The position numbers and the translations under genes were made by a program. The notes beneath the pieces were generated by a model, which saw nothing but the letters and a program-made list of their open reading frames with translations, ran no database searches and was not told where the DNA came from. Of a DNA stretch of 64,000 nt, positions 45,411-56,896 are shown piece by piece; the stretch's first letter is position 1, and every line of letters starts with the position of its first letter. The stretch spans positions 1 through 64,000 of the forward strand of contig CAMFGY010000024.1 of the NCBI GenBank assembly GCA_945952065.1, read 5' to 3'. This DNA comes from an uncultured Burkholderiales bacterium (GTDB taxonomy: Bacteria; Pseudomonadota; Gammaproteobacteria; Burkholderiales; Burkholderiaceae_C).

Positions 45411-46979
45411 ATGTTGGACAGCCATCTCAAATCTCAGCTGCACGCTTACCTCGAGCGCGTCACGCAGCCCTTCGAGATCATTGCCAGCTTGGATGACCGG
45501 CCCGAATCGGCCGAGTTGCTGAGCTTGCTGCAAGACCTCAGCGCGATGTCTGACAAGATCACCCTCAAGACCGACGGCCAAGACGAGCGCCGCCCCTCCT
45601 TCAGCCTGAACCGCATCGGTTCGGACATGAAGCTGCGCTTTGCCGCCATTCCCTTGGGCCATGAATTCACTTCGCTGGTGCTGGCCCTGTTGTGGGTCGG
45701 CGGTCACCCGCCCAAGGTGTCGGATGAAACCATCGAGCAGATCAAGAGCCTGGACGGCGAGTTCAGCTTCGAGGTCTATATGTCTTTGACCTGCCACAAC
45801 TGCCCGGACGTGGTGCAAGCCCTCAGCTTGATGGCGGTGCTCAACCCCAAGGTCAAGACGGTGGTGGTGGACGGCGGCTTGTTCCAAGACGAGGTCAATG
45901 CCCGCGAGATCATGGCCGTGCCCAGCATTTATTTGAACGGCCAGGTCTTTGGCGCCGGCAAGATGAGCGTGGAAGAAATCGTCGCCAAGCTAGACACCGG
46001 CGCAGCCGCCCGTGAAGCGGCCAAGCTGAGCGAGAAACCGGCCTTTGACATGCTGATCGTCGGCGGCGGTCCGGCGGGGGCGGCTGCAGCGGTGTACGCG
46101 GCGCGCAAAGGCATTCGCACCGGCATTGCGGCCGAGCGTTTTGGCGGCCAGGTGAATGACACCATGTCGATCGAGAACTATGTGTCGGTGCTGGAGACCG
46201 ACGGGCCGAAGTTCGCCGCCGCCTTGGAGGCGCATGTCAAAGAGTACGACGTGGAGATCATGAATCTGCAGCGCGCCGAGCAATTGATCCCGGCCACCGA
46301 GCCGGGGGGCTTGATCGAAGTGAAGCTGGCCAATGGCGGCTCATTGAAGGCCCGCTCGGTCATTTTGTCCACCGGTGCGCGCTGGCGGCAGGTCAATGTG
46401 CCCGGCGAGCAGGAGTACAAAAACAAGGGCGTGGCCTATTGCCCGCATTGCGATGGCCCGCTGTTCAAGGGTAAGCGTGTGGCGGTGATCGGCGGTGGCA
46501 ACTCGGGTGTGGAGGCCGCCATTGATCTGGCCGGCATTGTGGCCCATGTGTCCTTGATCGAATTCGGTGAGGCCTTGCGTGCCGACGCGGTCTTGGTCAA
46601 CAAGCTCAAGAGCCTGCCCAATGTCAGCATTCACACCTCGGCCCAAACCACCGAGTTCACCGGCGAAGGTGGCAAGCTCAATGGTTTGAACTACACCGAC
46701 CGCGTCAGCGGCGAGGCGCATCGCATTGAGCTGGAAGGCGTGTTTGTGCAGATTGGCCTGGTTCCCAATACCGAGTGGTTGAAGGGCGTGGTCGAGCTGA
46801 GCAAGCATGGCGAAATCGTCGTGGATGCCAAGGGCCAGACCTCGCTGCCCGGTGTGTTCGCTGCCGGTGACGCCACCACCGTGCCTTTCAAGCAGATCAT
46901 CATCGCCACGGGCGATGGCGCCAAGGCCGCTTTGGGTGCGTTTGACTACATGATGCGCCAGCCGGTTGCCACCGCCTGA
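45411..46979 (+). CDS. ahpF: Alkyl hydroperoxide reductase subunit F
   Basis: A 522-aa NADH-dependent flavoprotein that passes electrons to AhpC. The N-terminal thioredoxin-like domain has the redox pair Cys128-Cys131 (CHNC), and the thioredoxin-reductase-like part has the FAD motif [18 protein letters not shown], the redox pair Cys344-Cys347 (CPHC), the NAD motif [11 protein letters not shown] and the FAD-C motif [19 protein letters not shown] 45411 follows AAAGGA; an ATG at 45396 is an alternative. The gene is convergent with rarD. Confidence 0.97.
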   Translation: MLDSHLKSQLHAYLERVTQPFEIIASLDDRPESAELLSLLQDLSAMSDKITLKTDGQDERRPSFSLNRIGSDMKLRFAAIPLGHEFTSLVLALLWVGGHPPKVSDETIEQIKSLDGEFSFEVYMSLTCHNCPDVVQALSLMAVLNPKVKTVVVDGGLFQDEVNAREIMAVPSIYLNGQVFGAGKMSVEEIVAKLDTGAAAREAAKLSEKPAFDMLIVGGGPAGAAAAVYAARKGIRTGIAAERFGGQVNDTMSIENYVSVLETDGPKFAAALEAHVKEYDVEIMNLQRAEQLIPATEPGGLIEVKLANGGSLKARSVILSTGARWRQVNVPGEQEYKNKGVAYCPHCDGPLFKGKRVAVIGGGNSGVEAAIDLAGIVAHVSLIEFGEALRADAVLVNKLKSLPNVSIHTSAQTTEFTGEGGKLNGLNYTDRVSGEAHRIELEGVFVQIGLVPNTEWLKGVVELSKHGEIVVDAKGQTSLPGVFAAGDATTVPFKQIIIATGDGAKAALGAFDYMMRQPVATA

Positions 46980-47011
46980 AGCGGGGCGGGCCGGGGCTGG
47001 GCGGGCGCCAC

Positions 47012-47902
47012 TCAGCTCACGGCAGGCGCAGCCTGTCGTGAGCGCAGCCAGCTCTCGCTGCTGTACACCAGCAGCGCCGCCCAGATCAGCGCAAAGCCGA
47101 TCAGGCGGGCGGGCTGCATGGCCTCGTGATAAAGCCATACGCCCAAGATGAACTGGATGCTGGGCGAGATGTATTGCAGCAGGCCCAGCGTCGTCATCGG
47201 AATGCGGCGCGCACCGGCAGCAAACAGCAGCAAGGGCAGGGCGGTCAGCGGGCCGGCCAAAAACAGCCACAGCAAAGTGCTGGTTTCGCCGCGCACAAAA
47301 GCGCTTTGCCCTTGCGCGGTCCACCACAGCATGGCGGCGGCGGCCAAGGGCGTCAGCAGCAGGGTCTCCAGGGCCAATCCTTCCAATGCCCCCAAGCTGG
47401 CGACTTTGCGCAGCAGGCCATAGACCCCAAAGCTGGCGGCCAGCATCAGGGCCACCCAGGGCAATTTGCCGGTCAGCACCGTCAACCACAACACACCCGC
47501 GGCGGCCAAGCCCACGGCCACCCACTGCCAAATCCGTGGCCGCTCATGCAGCACCAAATAGCCCAGGGCCACATTGACCAAGGGGTTGATGAAGTAGCCC
47601 AAGCTGGCGTCCAGCACATGGTCGTTTTGCACCGCCCAGACATAGGTCAGCCAGTTGAGTGACAGCAGCAGGGCCGAAGCCGCAAAGGCCGCCAGCACCT
47701 TGGGTTGGCGCAGCACTTGTCCCAGCCAGGCCCAGCGTCGCAGCAGGGTCAGCAGGCCCAGCATGAAGACCATGCACCAAAGGGTTCGATGGGCCACGAC
47801 CTCCAGCGACGGCACCTGGGCCAGCAATTTGAAATAGATGGGAAACAAACCCCAGACCAAATAGGCCAGGGCGGCGTAAACAATGCCGGGCTGAATCTTC
47901 AA
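47012..47902 (-). CDS. rarD: RarD-type EamA transporter
   Basis: A 296-aa inner-membrane protein with ten predicted helices, close to RarD (chloramphenicol-resistance permease family): AHRTLWCMVFMLGLLTLL, LNWLTYVWAVQNDHVLDASL, GYFINPLVNV and TTLGLLQYISPSIQFILGV are characteristic. The natural substrate of RarD is unknown. No ATG fits; TTG at 47902 (translated MKIQPGIVYAALAYLVWG) with AAAGGA upstream gives the family's 296-aa length. Starts further upstream add a basic, low-complexity leader. Confidence 0.9.
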   Translation of the reverse strand: MKIQPGIVYAALAYLVWGLFPIYFKLLAQVPSLEVVAHRTLWCMVFMLGLLTLLRRWAWLGQVLRQPKVLAAFAASALLLSLNWLTYVWAVQNDHVLDASLGYFINPLVNVALGYLVLHERPRIWQWVAVGLAAAGVLWLTVLTGKLPWVALMLAASFGVYGLLRKVASLGALEGLALETLLLTPLAAAAMLWWTAQGQSAFVRGETSTLLWLFLAGPLTALPLLLFAAGARRIPMTTLGLLQYISPSIQFILGVWLYHEAMQPARLIGFALIWAALLVYSSESWLRSRQAAPAVS

Positions 47903-47978
47903 GGGCAATCCTTTGATGCCGGGGCCACTTCGGCCCAGACGCTGGCGCTGGATTGTGCCCGCCCGGCGCCTTCCTTGC

Positions 47979-48713
47979 TCATGCCTTTTGCCAGGGGGAG
48001 TTGGCCTCGTGTTGCCAATCGCCACGCTGCAGCAGCGCCGCCCACTCCGGGCCCAAGGGGGCTTGCAGTTGCAGAGGCGCTTGGCTGACGGGGTGAGGGA
48101 TGTGCAAGCTCAGCCCATGCAACCACAAGCGTTGCAAGCCCAAGTGCGCAGCCACCGCGCGGTTGTGGGAGCCTTTGCCGTGTGTGGCATCCCCGATGAT
48201 GGGGTGGGCGATGTGGCGCAAGTGGCGGCGGATTTGGTGGCGTCGCCCGGTCAGGGGCTGCGCCTCGACCAAGGCATAGCGGCTGCTGGGGAAGCGCCCG
48301 TCCACGCTGAAGGGCCACTCGACCCGCGCGAGGCGCTGCCAGTCGGTGCGAGATTCCAGCAGGGGCTGGCCGCTGGAAGGCAGTTCGGGGTCGCGCGCCA
48401 AGGGGTGCTCAATCACGCCCGCGGCGGGCTCCGGCCAACCCCGTACCAGTGCGATATAGCGCTTGCGTGCCAGCCCTTGCTCAAAGGCCTGGGACAGACT
48501 GGATGCCGACTCGCCATTCAGCGCGAACAGCAGCAGACCGGAGGTGCCTCGGTCCAGGCGGTGCACCGGCCAAACATGGCGATTCAGTTGATCGCGTAGC
48601 AGCTGCACCGCAAAGACTGACTCTTGCGCGGCAATGCTGCTGCGATGCACCAGCAGGCCGGCGGGTTTGTTGATGGCGACGAGATGCTCGTCCATGTAGA
48701 TGATCTGCAACAT
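47979..48713 (-). CDS. truC: tRNA pseudouridine(65) synthase TruC
   Basis: A 244-aa RluA-family pseudouridine synthase without an S4 domain. MLQIIYMDEHLVAINKPAGLL and the catalytic HRLDRGTSGLLLF (Asp54) match TruC, which modifies U65 in tRNA-Ile and tRNA-Asp; the LTGRRHQIRRHLRHIAHPI and GDATHGKG blocks are typical. ATG 48713 is the first position where similarity starts; the open frame to 48854 is not used. rarD follows 76 nt downstream on the same strand. Confidence 0.9.
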   Translation of the reverse strand: MLQIIYMDEHLVAINKPAGLLVHRSSIAAQESVFAVQLLRDQLNRHVWPVHRLDRGTSGLLLFALNGESASSLSQAFEQGLARKRYIALVRGWPEPAAGVIEHPLARDPELPSSGQPLLESRTDWQRLARVEWPFSVDGRFPSSRYALVEAQPLTGRRHQIRRHLRHIAHPIIGDATHGKGSHNRAVAAHLGLQRLWLHGLSLHIPHPVSQAPLQLQAPLGPEWAALLQRGDWQHEANSPWQKA

Positions 48714-48929
48714 ACGGCATTGTGAAGTCTTACCTGGGCGTACTGCTGCCCGAGGCCTGGGTGCGCACAAGCGCACAGCAAGAGTGAATTCCTGCGAGGA
48801 ACCCCATTCAGGGGGGATGGCCTGGCTTGCAGCGCATCGAAAGAATGTTGTCACAAGGCCCGCGCATCATGCCAAGGGTCAACAGCACAACACCATATCA
48901 GCACCGCCCCAAGCCGCCAGGAGCCCGCC

Positions 48930-49337
48930 ATGCCCATCACCTTTCGCGTTGGATACCGTTCTCGTTTGGTCAGCGCCGTTGCTTGGCTGCTGATGATCGC
49001 GGGCCTTTGCGGCCTGTGCTTGTTGGGCTACTGGCTGGGGCAGCTCAATGCCTTTGCCGCGGCCGGGCATTTGCGTCTGAGCTTGGCCGGGCTGGGCGCC
49101 TTGCTGTTGGTCTCGGGCACCGCATTGACCGCCGGTCAGGGTTTGCTCCGTCGCCTGGAGTGGGCGCGCCGTCTGTCGCTGGGCTTGCTCGCTTTCTTCC
49201 TGGTGTCGCTGCCGGCGCTGCCTTGGCTGGCGGGCTCGCCGCTGTTCCTGGGCATCAGCTGCTTGGTGATCAGCGCAGGCTTGCTTTGGGCCTTGCGAGC
49301 GCTGAACTCCATGCTGGTTCGCCAGGAATTCGCCTGA
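48930..49337 (+). CDS. Small hypothetical membrane protein
   Basis: A 135-aa protein with four predicted transmembrane helices (about 13-34, 44-65, 75-96, 102-124) and a short basic loop (RRLEWARRLS) after helix two. No family is recognised. It starts at ATG 48930 after a GGAGCC site, stands alone between truC (divergent) and ychJ (convergent), and ends 14 nt before the ychJ stop. Codon use resembles its neighbours, so it is probably a real gene. Confidence 0.65.
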   Translation: MPITFRVGYRSRLVSAVAWLLMIAGLCGLCLLGYWLGQLNAFAAAGHLRLSLAGLGALLLVSGTALTAGQGLLRRLEWARRLSLGLLAFFLVSLPALPWLAGSPLFLGISCLVISAGLLWALRALNSMLVRQEFA

Positions 49338-49351
49338 GTCCTTGAGAGGCC

Positions 49352-49756
49352 TCAGCTCAGCTCGCCGTCAAGATACAACCAAGCGCCGTCGACCCGTTCA
49401 AAGCGACTGGTCTCTTGCAGACGGTAAGCCCGTCCTCCCAGCTTGCTGCGAGCGACAAAGGCCACTGAAGCATGTGCGTCATCGAGCTGCACATGCTTTT
49501 TTACTTCCAGGCCCAGCCATTTGAGCCCGGCCTCGTTGGGTTCGAGTGAACTCGGGCGGGTGCTCGGGTGCCATGTCGCCAAGAGATAGTCCAGCAGGTT
49601 CAAGACATAGGCGCTGTAACGCGAGCGCATCAGCGCCTCGGCCGTCGGTGCGCTCAAGATGCCTGTGTCGGCAAAGCGCTGGTGATAGGCGCCGCAGCAG
49701 TTGCTGTAGCGTGGTTTCAGGCCGCAAGGGCAAGGGGAGTGCAGAAGGTCCTTCAT
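49352..49756 (-). CDS. YchJ family (UPF0225) SEC-C motif protein
   Basis: A 134-aa protein with the N-terminal SEC-C-like zinc motif CPCGLKPRYSNCCG and the YchJ core (PTAEALMRSRYSAYVLNLLDYLLATWHPSTRP, then the VAFVARSKLGGRAYRLQETSRF strand region). The function of YchJ is unknown; SEC-C motifs usually bind zinc and proteins. ATG 49756 is chosen; ATGs 12 and 15 nt upstream are possible. The start region is divergent from uvrD only 57 nt away, so the promoters must overlap. Confidence 0.85.
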   Translation of the reverse strand: MKDLLHSPCPCGLKPRYSNCCGAYHQRFADTGILSAPTAEALMRSRYSAYVLNLLDYLLATWHPSTRPSSLEPNEAGLKWLGLEVKKHVQLDDAHASVAFVARSKLGGRAYRLQETSRFERVDGAWLYLDGELS

Positions 49757-49812
49757 CGTGCCGCGCATCATGCCTGAAGCGCTCGCCGCGCAGGCCTCTC
49801 TAAAATGCTGCA

Positions 49813-52227
<2,415 letters not shown>

Positions 52228-52266
52228 TTGATTGATGGAGCCGAGGCATCTGGAGTCGGCAAAAGC

Positions 52267-52296
52267 AAAGAGCCCGCGGTAAGCGGGCTCTTTTTT
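52267..52296 (+). terminator. Terminator of uvrD
   Basis: GAGCCCGC (52270-52277) pairs with GCGGGCTC (52283-52290); the loop is GGTAA and six Ts follow. AAA before the stem makes it usable for the convergent phoX gene as well. Confidence 0.95.
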
Positions 52297-52342
52297 ATAG
52301 GCTCTGGGCTGACCGGTCAGTGCCCAGAGGATGCGCGCAAGA

Positions 52343-54325
52343 TCAGATCTGGCTCAGTTTGACGCTGGTGGTGTCAGCGGTCAGATAGCCCACAGCGGCC
52401 GCAAAGCGGTTGTTGTAATTGCTGCGAACCAGGGGGTCCAACTGCGCTTGCACCTTGCCGTGCAGGCTGCCGATCCAGTCGCCAGGGTGCTGGAAGTTGC
52501 TGGTGATATAGGTCCAGCCGTTCAGATCATCGACCACGCCCAGGCCCGTGGCTTCAGCGCCGGCCGGCATTGAGACCAGGCGCGACAGCTGCTTGGTGTC
52601 CACGTTGTAGGCCCAGATGAAATTGTTCACGTGGTAAGAGCTGTCTTCGCCGATGAACAGGGTGCGCAGCTTCTCAGAGAACTTCAGGTTGTCAGGCGCG
52701 CCGATCTTGTCGGGGTTGGCCAAATTGCCCAGGGCGTCGGCGGCGATATCCTCGCCCACCAACAAGGCCTTGGTCAGCGTGGGCATCCATTCGCTGTTGA
52801 TGGCGGCGCCAGCCGTGTCCTTTTGGCCACCGGCCAGGGTGTGCGCCAAAACCGCACCGGCATTGACCGCCTTCTCCAGCGTCACGCCATGAGCTTCGTT
52901 CCAGCCCGCGCCGTTGCGCACCATGGACTTCTGCATGTTCTGCAGGGCCGAGTACGCAATCTTGTCCTTGGCGTTGACGGTCGTGCCTTCCATCTTGGTG
53001 AAGGCCATGCTGGCGCCCATATAGCTGGCGTAGCGGTGAGTCTCCAGGAAGGCGGCGGCCTTTTCCATGCCGGGCTTGATCTTGATCCACTGGTTACCGC
53101 CATCGACCCAGATCTTGGTGAAGCTGGCATCCTTGGGGTCGCTGAAGGCGACGTCCATGATGTCGTTGGGCTTCAAGGTGTCGGCCAGCTTTTCGATCTC
53201 TGCGCTGGTGGCCGAGCCGAGTTTGATCCAGCTCAGCGGCGCGCCGGCGGCAGCGGGGTCCAGCGAGAAGCCCGCGCCAATCTTGGCGACATACAAAGTG
53301 CCGGAAGACAGGTCTTTTTCTTTGTCCGCCACGAAGACGAACAGGCCGCTGTTGGTGGCGTCGTCGCCCATCAGGGCTGTTCGGTTGTCAGGCATGACCT
53401 GGATCAGTTCATGCGACAGGCGGCCCAAGCAATAGTGCTTTTTGATGCTGCCGCTGCCGTCTGGATTGACGGTTACTTCAGGCAGGTGGCCGTAGTGATA
53501 CGGGTTGGCCTTGGTTTCGTCTCCGAACAGATTCTTGCTGTAGGCCTTGAATTGAGCCTGAGCATCCGCCTGAGACTTGCTGGGCGTCTTCGCCAGCAGC
53601 GCAAAAGCATCGGGCTCGTACTCTTCGCTCGACAGATGGGTGCCCCAAGGCGAGAGGCTGGAGCCGCAGGTGATCCACAGGCCATGAGCCGAGGAGGTGT
53701 CCACATTGTGATACTTGACCAAGCTCAGCTTGCCGGTGCTCTGGTCTTGGTCCAGCGTCAAAACGGCAATGGGGGAAGGCAGCTTGCCGTACATATCGGT
53801 CTTCTCGTCTTGCGCACGCGTCGTGTACTCGAATTGCACCACCGCGAACACCGCTTTGCCCTTGATGCCAGGCACGGTGGGGTTGGGCAGGCTCAGCAGC
53901 GAGGTGCCGTCGGGCGAATCGGAGAAGAAGTGGCGCTCTTTGCCGGCCACCGTGGTGTCCAGAATCGGCTTGTTGTTGATGTCGTAGTAAGCGCCGGCCA
54001 ACAGGGTGCCGCCTTTGCCGTCCGGAACTTGCGTGCCCGTCAAGAAGAAGGGCTCGTACTTGAGTTTGAACGTTTGCTTGCTTTGATCGCTCAGCAGCAC
54101 TTGCAGGCTGGAGCCGACTTCAACGCGTGCCATGGCGTCTGGCGTGCTCAATGTTGGCGCGGCCATGCCGCTGAAAGCAGCCGTTACGAAGCTGGGGGCG
54201 GGATCATCGCTGCCGCCGCAGGCGCTCAAGCTGAGGCTGGCACCGACGCCGCCCACGGGGAGCAAAAACGGAGTACCCAAAAACTTCAGGGCTTGGCGGC
54301 GGGAGGGCTGGGAAGGAGTCGACAT
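52343..54325 (-). CDS. phoX: PhoX-type alkaline phosphatase (DUF839), Tat lipoprotein-like
   Basis: A 660-aa exported phosphatase. The N-terminus has a twin-arginine motif (SRRQALKFLG) and then a lipobox-like LSACGGS near residues 33-39, so it may be a Tat-exported lipoprotein. The PhoX beta-propeller shows EEYEPDAF and NSGLFVFVADKEKDLSSG and a late GLGVVDDLNGW. PhoX uses Ca and Fe cofactors to release phosphate from organic esters, usually under PhoB control; no clear Pho box is seen upstream. Confidence 0.85.
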   Translation of the reverse strand: MSTPSQPSRRQALKFLGTPFLLPVGGVGASLSLSACGGSDDPAPSFVTAAFSGMAAPTLSTPDAMARVEVGSSLQVLLSDQSKQTFKLKYEPFFLTGTQVPDGKGGTLLAGAYYDINNKPILDTTVAGKERHFFSDSPDGTSLLSLPNPTVPGIKGKAVFAVVQFEYTTRAQDEKTDMYGKLPSPIAVLTLDQDQSTGKLSLVKYHNVDTSSAHGLWITCGSSLSPWGTHLSSEEYEPDAFALLAKTPSKSQADAQAQFKAYSKNLFGDETKANPYHYGHLPEVTVNPDGSGSIKKHYCLGRLSHELIQVMPDNRTALMGDDATNSGLFVFVADKEKDLSSGTLYVAKIGAGFSLDPAAAGAPLSWIKLGSATSAEIEKLADTLKPNDIMDVAFSDPKDASFTKIWVDGGNQWIKIKPGMEKAAAFLETHRYASYMGASMAFTKMEGTTVNAKDKIAYSALQNMQKSMVRNGAGWNEAHGVTLEKAVNAGAVLAHTLAGGQKDTAGAAINSEWMPTLTKALLVGEDIAADALGNLANPDKIGAPDNLKFSEKLRTLFIGEDSSYHVNNFIWAYNVDTKQLSRLVSMPAGAEATGLGVVDDLNGWTYITSNFQHPGDWIGSLHGKVQAQLDPLVRSNYNNRFAAAVGYLTADTTSVKLSQI

Positions 54326-54445
54326 AGATGCTGCGGTCTCAATACTGCGGGAGTGATGCCGGATGGCATGGCTGAATCAAACGACAAGCCGGCAAGGGTC
54401 TGCCCGCCTGTGTTCAACAAGGCCCGCAATGTAGAGAGCGCATAT

Positions 54446-54459
54446 GTCATCACGATGAC
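54446..54459. promoter_or_regulatory. Palindrome upstream of phoX
   Basis: GTCATC-AC-GATGAC lies 121 bp before the phoX start in a 225-bp gap holding no gene. It could be an operator or belong to the downstream region of the BPSS1780-type gene; it does not match the 11-bp direct repeats of a Pho box. Confidence 0.35.
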
Positions 54460-54550
54460 TGCTTTTGTGTGCGCCTGTGGTTTTGTGGGTTTATGTCACT
54501 CTGGTGTACGCCCATTGCTTCGAATGGCGCAGGGTGCGATGGGTTTGTAT

Positions 54551-55387
54551 TCAAGCCAGGCCGTCGGGCTTGTCGGTGCTTTCGGCCGGCAGCTCTTTGG
54601 GGGCGCCGAACATAAAGCAATCGATGAAGGTGAAGTACAGCGAGGCGTAGAACACCGTGGTCATCAACAGGCCCATGGGCATCAGGACCAGGGCCAGCTT
54701 TTGGCCCAGACCCAACATCATCATCAAAAGGCTCAGGCCCAGACCCATGCTCATCACCAGGGCGAACCACAGCAGAGCGTTGTAGGCATAGGCCCCTCGG
54801 TTGCGCCACAGGCCCAAGGTGCTGGAGAACAATGCCTGCATGACCCCTTGGCCGCCCCAGTGCACCAAAGCCGGCGCATGCCAGAAGGGCACCGACAGCA
54901 ATGCCGCCAGCCCCAAGCGGGTGACGGCACCCCAGAACAATCGGGGGTCTGCGCTGGCTTCGGCAATCTTCTCGGCGGGCGCGTTGTCCACCATCAACTG
55001 TTGCAAGGCTTCGAAACTGCCGCCGTCGATGGCTTCGGAGAGCAGGCCGATGCCGACCGTGGCCAAGGCATAGCAAGCGCCCAGCAGCAATTGGCTGTTG
55101 CGGCGCTGCGGCGTCAGCTTGAGTGGGGCAATGAAGACCGCGGCATTGGGCGCTTGCCCTTGCAGCACCAAATGGGTGGCCAGCATGAAGCCCAGCGACA
55201 GCAGCGGCATGGACATCAGCACCAGCATGAAGCCCACGCCCGGCAACAACATGGTGGCAAAGGCTGCGAACAAGAACACCGACAGCAGGCCCGACAAGAC
55301 CAAGGGCTTGCGTTGGAACACCTTGAACCCATGGCGAATCCAGAGCAGGCCGTTGCGGGCGGGCACGGTTTGCAGGTGCAACATCAT
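54551..55387 (-). CDS. BPSS1780-family membrane protein
   Basis: A 278-aa polytopic protein with six predicted helices. The opening (MMLHLQTVPARNGLLWIRHGF) and WHAPALVHWGGQGVMQALF are typical of the BPSS1780 family, restricted largely to Burkholderiales and relatives. Its function is unknown. It sits 64 nt downstream of thrB on the same strand and is probably cotranscribed with it. A double ATG marks the start. Confidence 0.82.
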   Translation of the reverse strand: MMLHLQTVPARNGLLWIRHGFKVFQRKPLVLSGLLSVFLFAAFATMLLPGVGFMLVLMSMPLLSLGFMLATHLVLQGQAPNAAVFIAPLKLTPQRRNSQLLLGACYALATVGIGLLSEAIDGGSFEALQQLMVDNAPAEKIAEASADPRLFWGAVTRLGLAALLSVPFWHAPALVHWGGQGVMQALFSSTLGLWRNRGAYAYNALLWFALVMSMGLGLSLLMMMLGLGQKLALVLMPMGLLMTTVFYASLYFTFIDCFMFGAPKELPAESTDKPDGLA

Positions 55388-55451
55388 GGGGGTAGGGCGC
55401 TCAAGCGAAAGGTTGGAAAGATGAAGTGAGTCAGGCTGTGCGGAGCTTCAC

Positions 55452-56423
55452 TCACTCGGGCATGGCGTGCCAGGGCCGTGCAATGCGTTCGCGCAGCACG
55501 CGCTCGAAATGGCTGGGGTCGTGCGGCTTGAGCATGCTGGCCTCGCGCGGCAGATGCGCATCCCAAAGACGCGAGATCCAAAAACGCAGGGCGGCGGCAC
55601 GCATCAGGGCCGGCAGCAGACGGTGCTCGGCGCCGCTCATGGGGCGCACGCCTTCATAGGCGTGGACAAAAGCCGCAGCGCGTTGTTCGTCGAGGCGGCC
55701 GCTGCTGTGGTCGATGCACCAGTCATTCAGGCAGACCGCAAGATCAAACAGCCAGCTGTCCACCCCGGCAAAGTAGAAGTCGAAGCAGCCGCTCAAGCGC
55801 TCACGGCCCGGCAGGCCTTCGAACATCACATTGTCGCGAAACAGGTCGGCATGGATGGGGCCGCGCGGCAGTTCAGCATAGGTGGCTGAGGCGGCGAGCT
55901 GTTGTTGAAAGCTCAACTCGGTGCGGATCAAATCGCTTTGCTCGGGGCTGAGGAAGGGCAGCACCACCGGTACCGTCTCCGTCCACCAAGCCAAGCCTCG
56001 CAGATTGGGGAGCGAGAGCGGGAAGTCTTGCGCTGCCAAATGCATGCGGGCCAATTCAGCACCCACTTGCTCGCAGTGGAACAGGTCGGGGGCCAATTGA
56101 TGGCTGCCACGCAGCTTGTTCACCACGGCAGCGGGTTTGCCTTCCAGCTCAAAAAGAATCTGACCCTGCGCATCAGCCTGCGGGTCTGGCACGGCCAAGC
56201 CGCGCGAGGCCAGGTGCTTCATCAACTGCAAATAAAAAGGCAGTTGCTCAAAGCCCAAGCGCTCAAACACCGTCAGCACAAACTCGCCCGACTCGGTGGT
56301 CAAGAAATAGTTGGTGTTTTCGATGCCCGCGGTGATGCCACGCAGCTCTTGCAGCGTGCCCAGGTTCAAACGATGGGCGAGCGCTTGCGCGTCGCGAAAG
56401 GTAACTTCGGTGAATACGGCCAT
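55452..56423 (-). CDS. thrB: Homoserine kinase (type II, APH-fold)
   Basis: A 323-aa kinase of the aminoglycoside-phosphotransferase fold, the ThrB type used in many betaproteobacteria, which phosphorylates homoserine in threonine synthesis. The catalytic motif HADLFRDNVMFEG (with the H-x-D-x4-N pattern) and the FDFYFAGVDSWLFDLAV Mg-binding segment are intact; the N-terminal lobe has GIENTNYFLTTESGEFVLTV. It follows the DUF2782 gene by 72 nt. thrC and hom are not in this window. Confidence 0.93.
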   Translation of the reverse strand: MAVFTEVTFRDAQALAHRLNLGTLQELRGITAGIENTNYFLTTESGEFVLTVFERLGFEQLPFYLQLMKHLASRGLAVPDPQADAQGQILFELEGKPAAVVNKLRGSHQLAPDLFHCEQVGAELARMHLAAQDFPLSLPNLRGLAWWTETVPVVLPFLSPEQSDLIRTELSFQQQLAASATYAELPRGPIHADLFRDNVMFEGLPGRERLSGCFDFYFAGVDSWLFDLAVCLNDWCIDHSSGRLDEQRAAAFVHAYEGVRPMSGAEHRLLPALMRAAALRFWISRLWDAHLPREASMLKPHDPSHFERVLRERIARPWHAMPE

Positions 56424-56495
56424 GTCTTCAGCTCGAGAGAGTTCGGGCCCGGGTCAGCAAGAGAGGGGCTGCCGACTGGCAGGCTGGCCCGGCCA

Positions 56496-56855
56496 TCAGA
56501 AATTCAGCACGCTCCACACGCGCCGACCGGCGGCACCTCGGCTGGTGCCAGCGCCGGGCGAGAGGTCGCGACTGCCGTCGCCCATGATGATCTCGTAGCT
56601 GGGTAGTTTGCTGTTCTTGGATTGGACCGTCACCTTTTGAGTTTGGCCGCGCACCCGCAGCTCTTCAATGCGGGTGCTGTCATCTTCAATCACGGTTTCG
56701 GTCACCTGCGCATCAGGCACGCCGGCTGCGACCACGGCGGGGCTGGCCGGTTTGTCCGAAGTCTTCTCGGCGGCCAGCGTTGGCGCGCCATAAAGCGCGA
56801 GGGCCAATAGCAGGGCGGGGCCGGAGAAAGAAAAGGGGGGATGGGCAGATGACAT
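56496..56855 (-). CDS. DUF2782 family exported protein
   Basis: A 119-aa protein with a signal peptide (GPALLLALALYGAPTLAAE) and a conserved C-terminal part (TRIEELRVRGQTQKVTVQSK, then YEIIMGDGSRDLSPG) recognised as the DUF2782 family, found beside polA in betaproteobacteria. No function is known; the repeated beta-strand pattern suggests a small periplasmic domain. It is divergent from polA with only 41 nt between starts. Confidence 0.82.
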   Translation of the reverse strand: MSSAHPPFSFSGPALLLALALYGAPTLAAEKTSDKPASPAVVAAGVPDAQVTETVIEDDSTRIEELRVRGQTQKVTVQSKNSKLPSYEIIMGDGSRDLSPGAGTSRGAAGRRVWSVLNF

Positions 56856-56896
56856 GCTGACATTCTATGCCGCTGGCCTGCACGACAATGCGGGCC

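Noticed and set aside
54450-55076. 208-aa minus-strand frame overlapping the BPSS1780-type gene in another frame
   Set aside because: The alternative frame of a clear membrane protein gene; no similarity seen.
52631-55429. 932-aa open frame on the plus strand opposite phoX and the BPSS1780-type gene
   Set aside because: Antisense to two recognisable genes, no domain, low-complexity His/Gln-rich composition.
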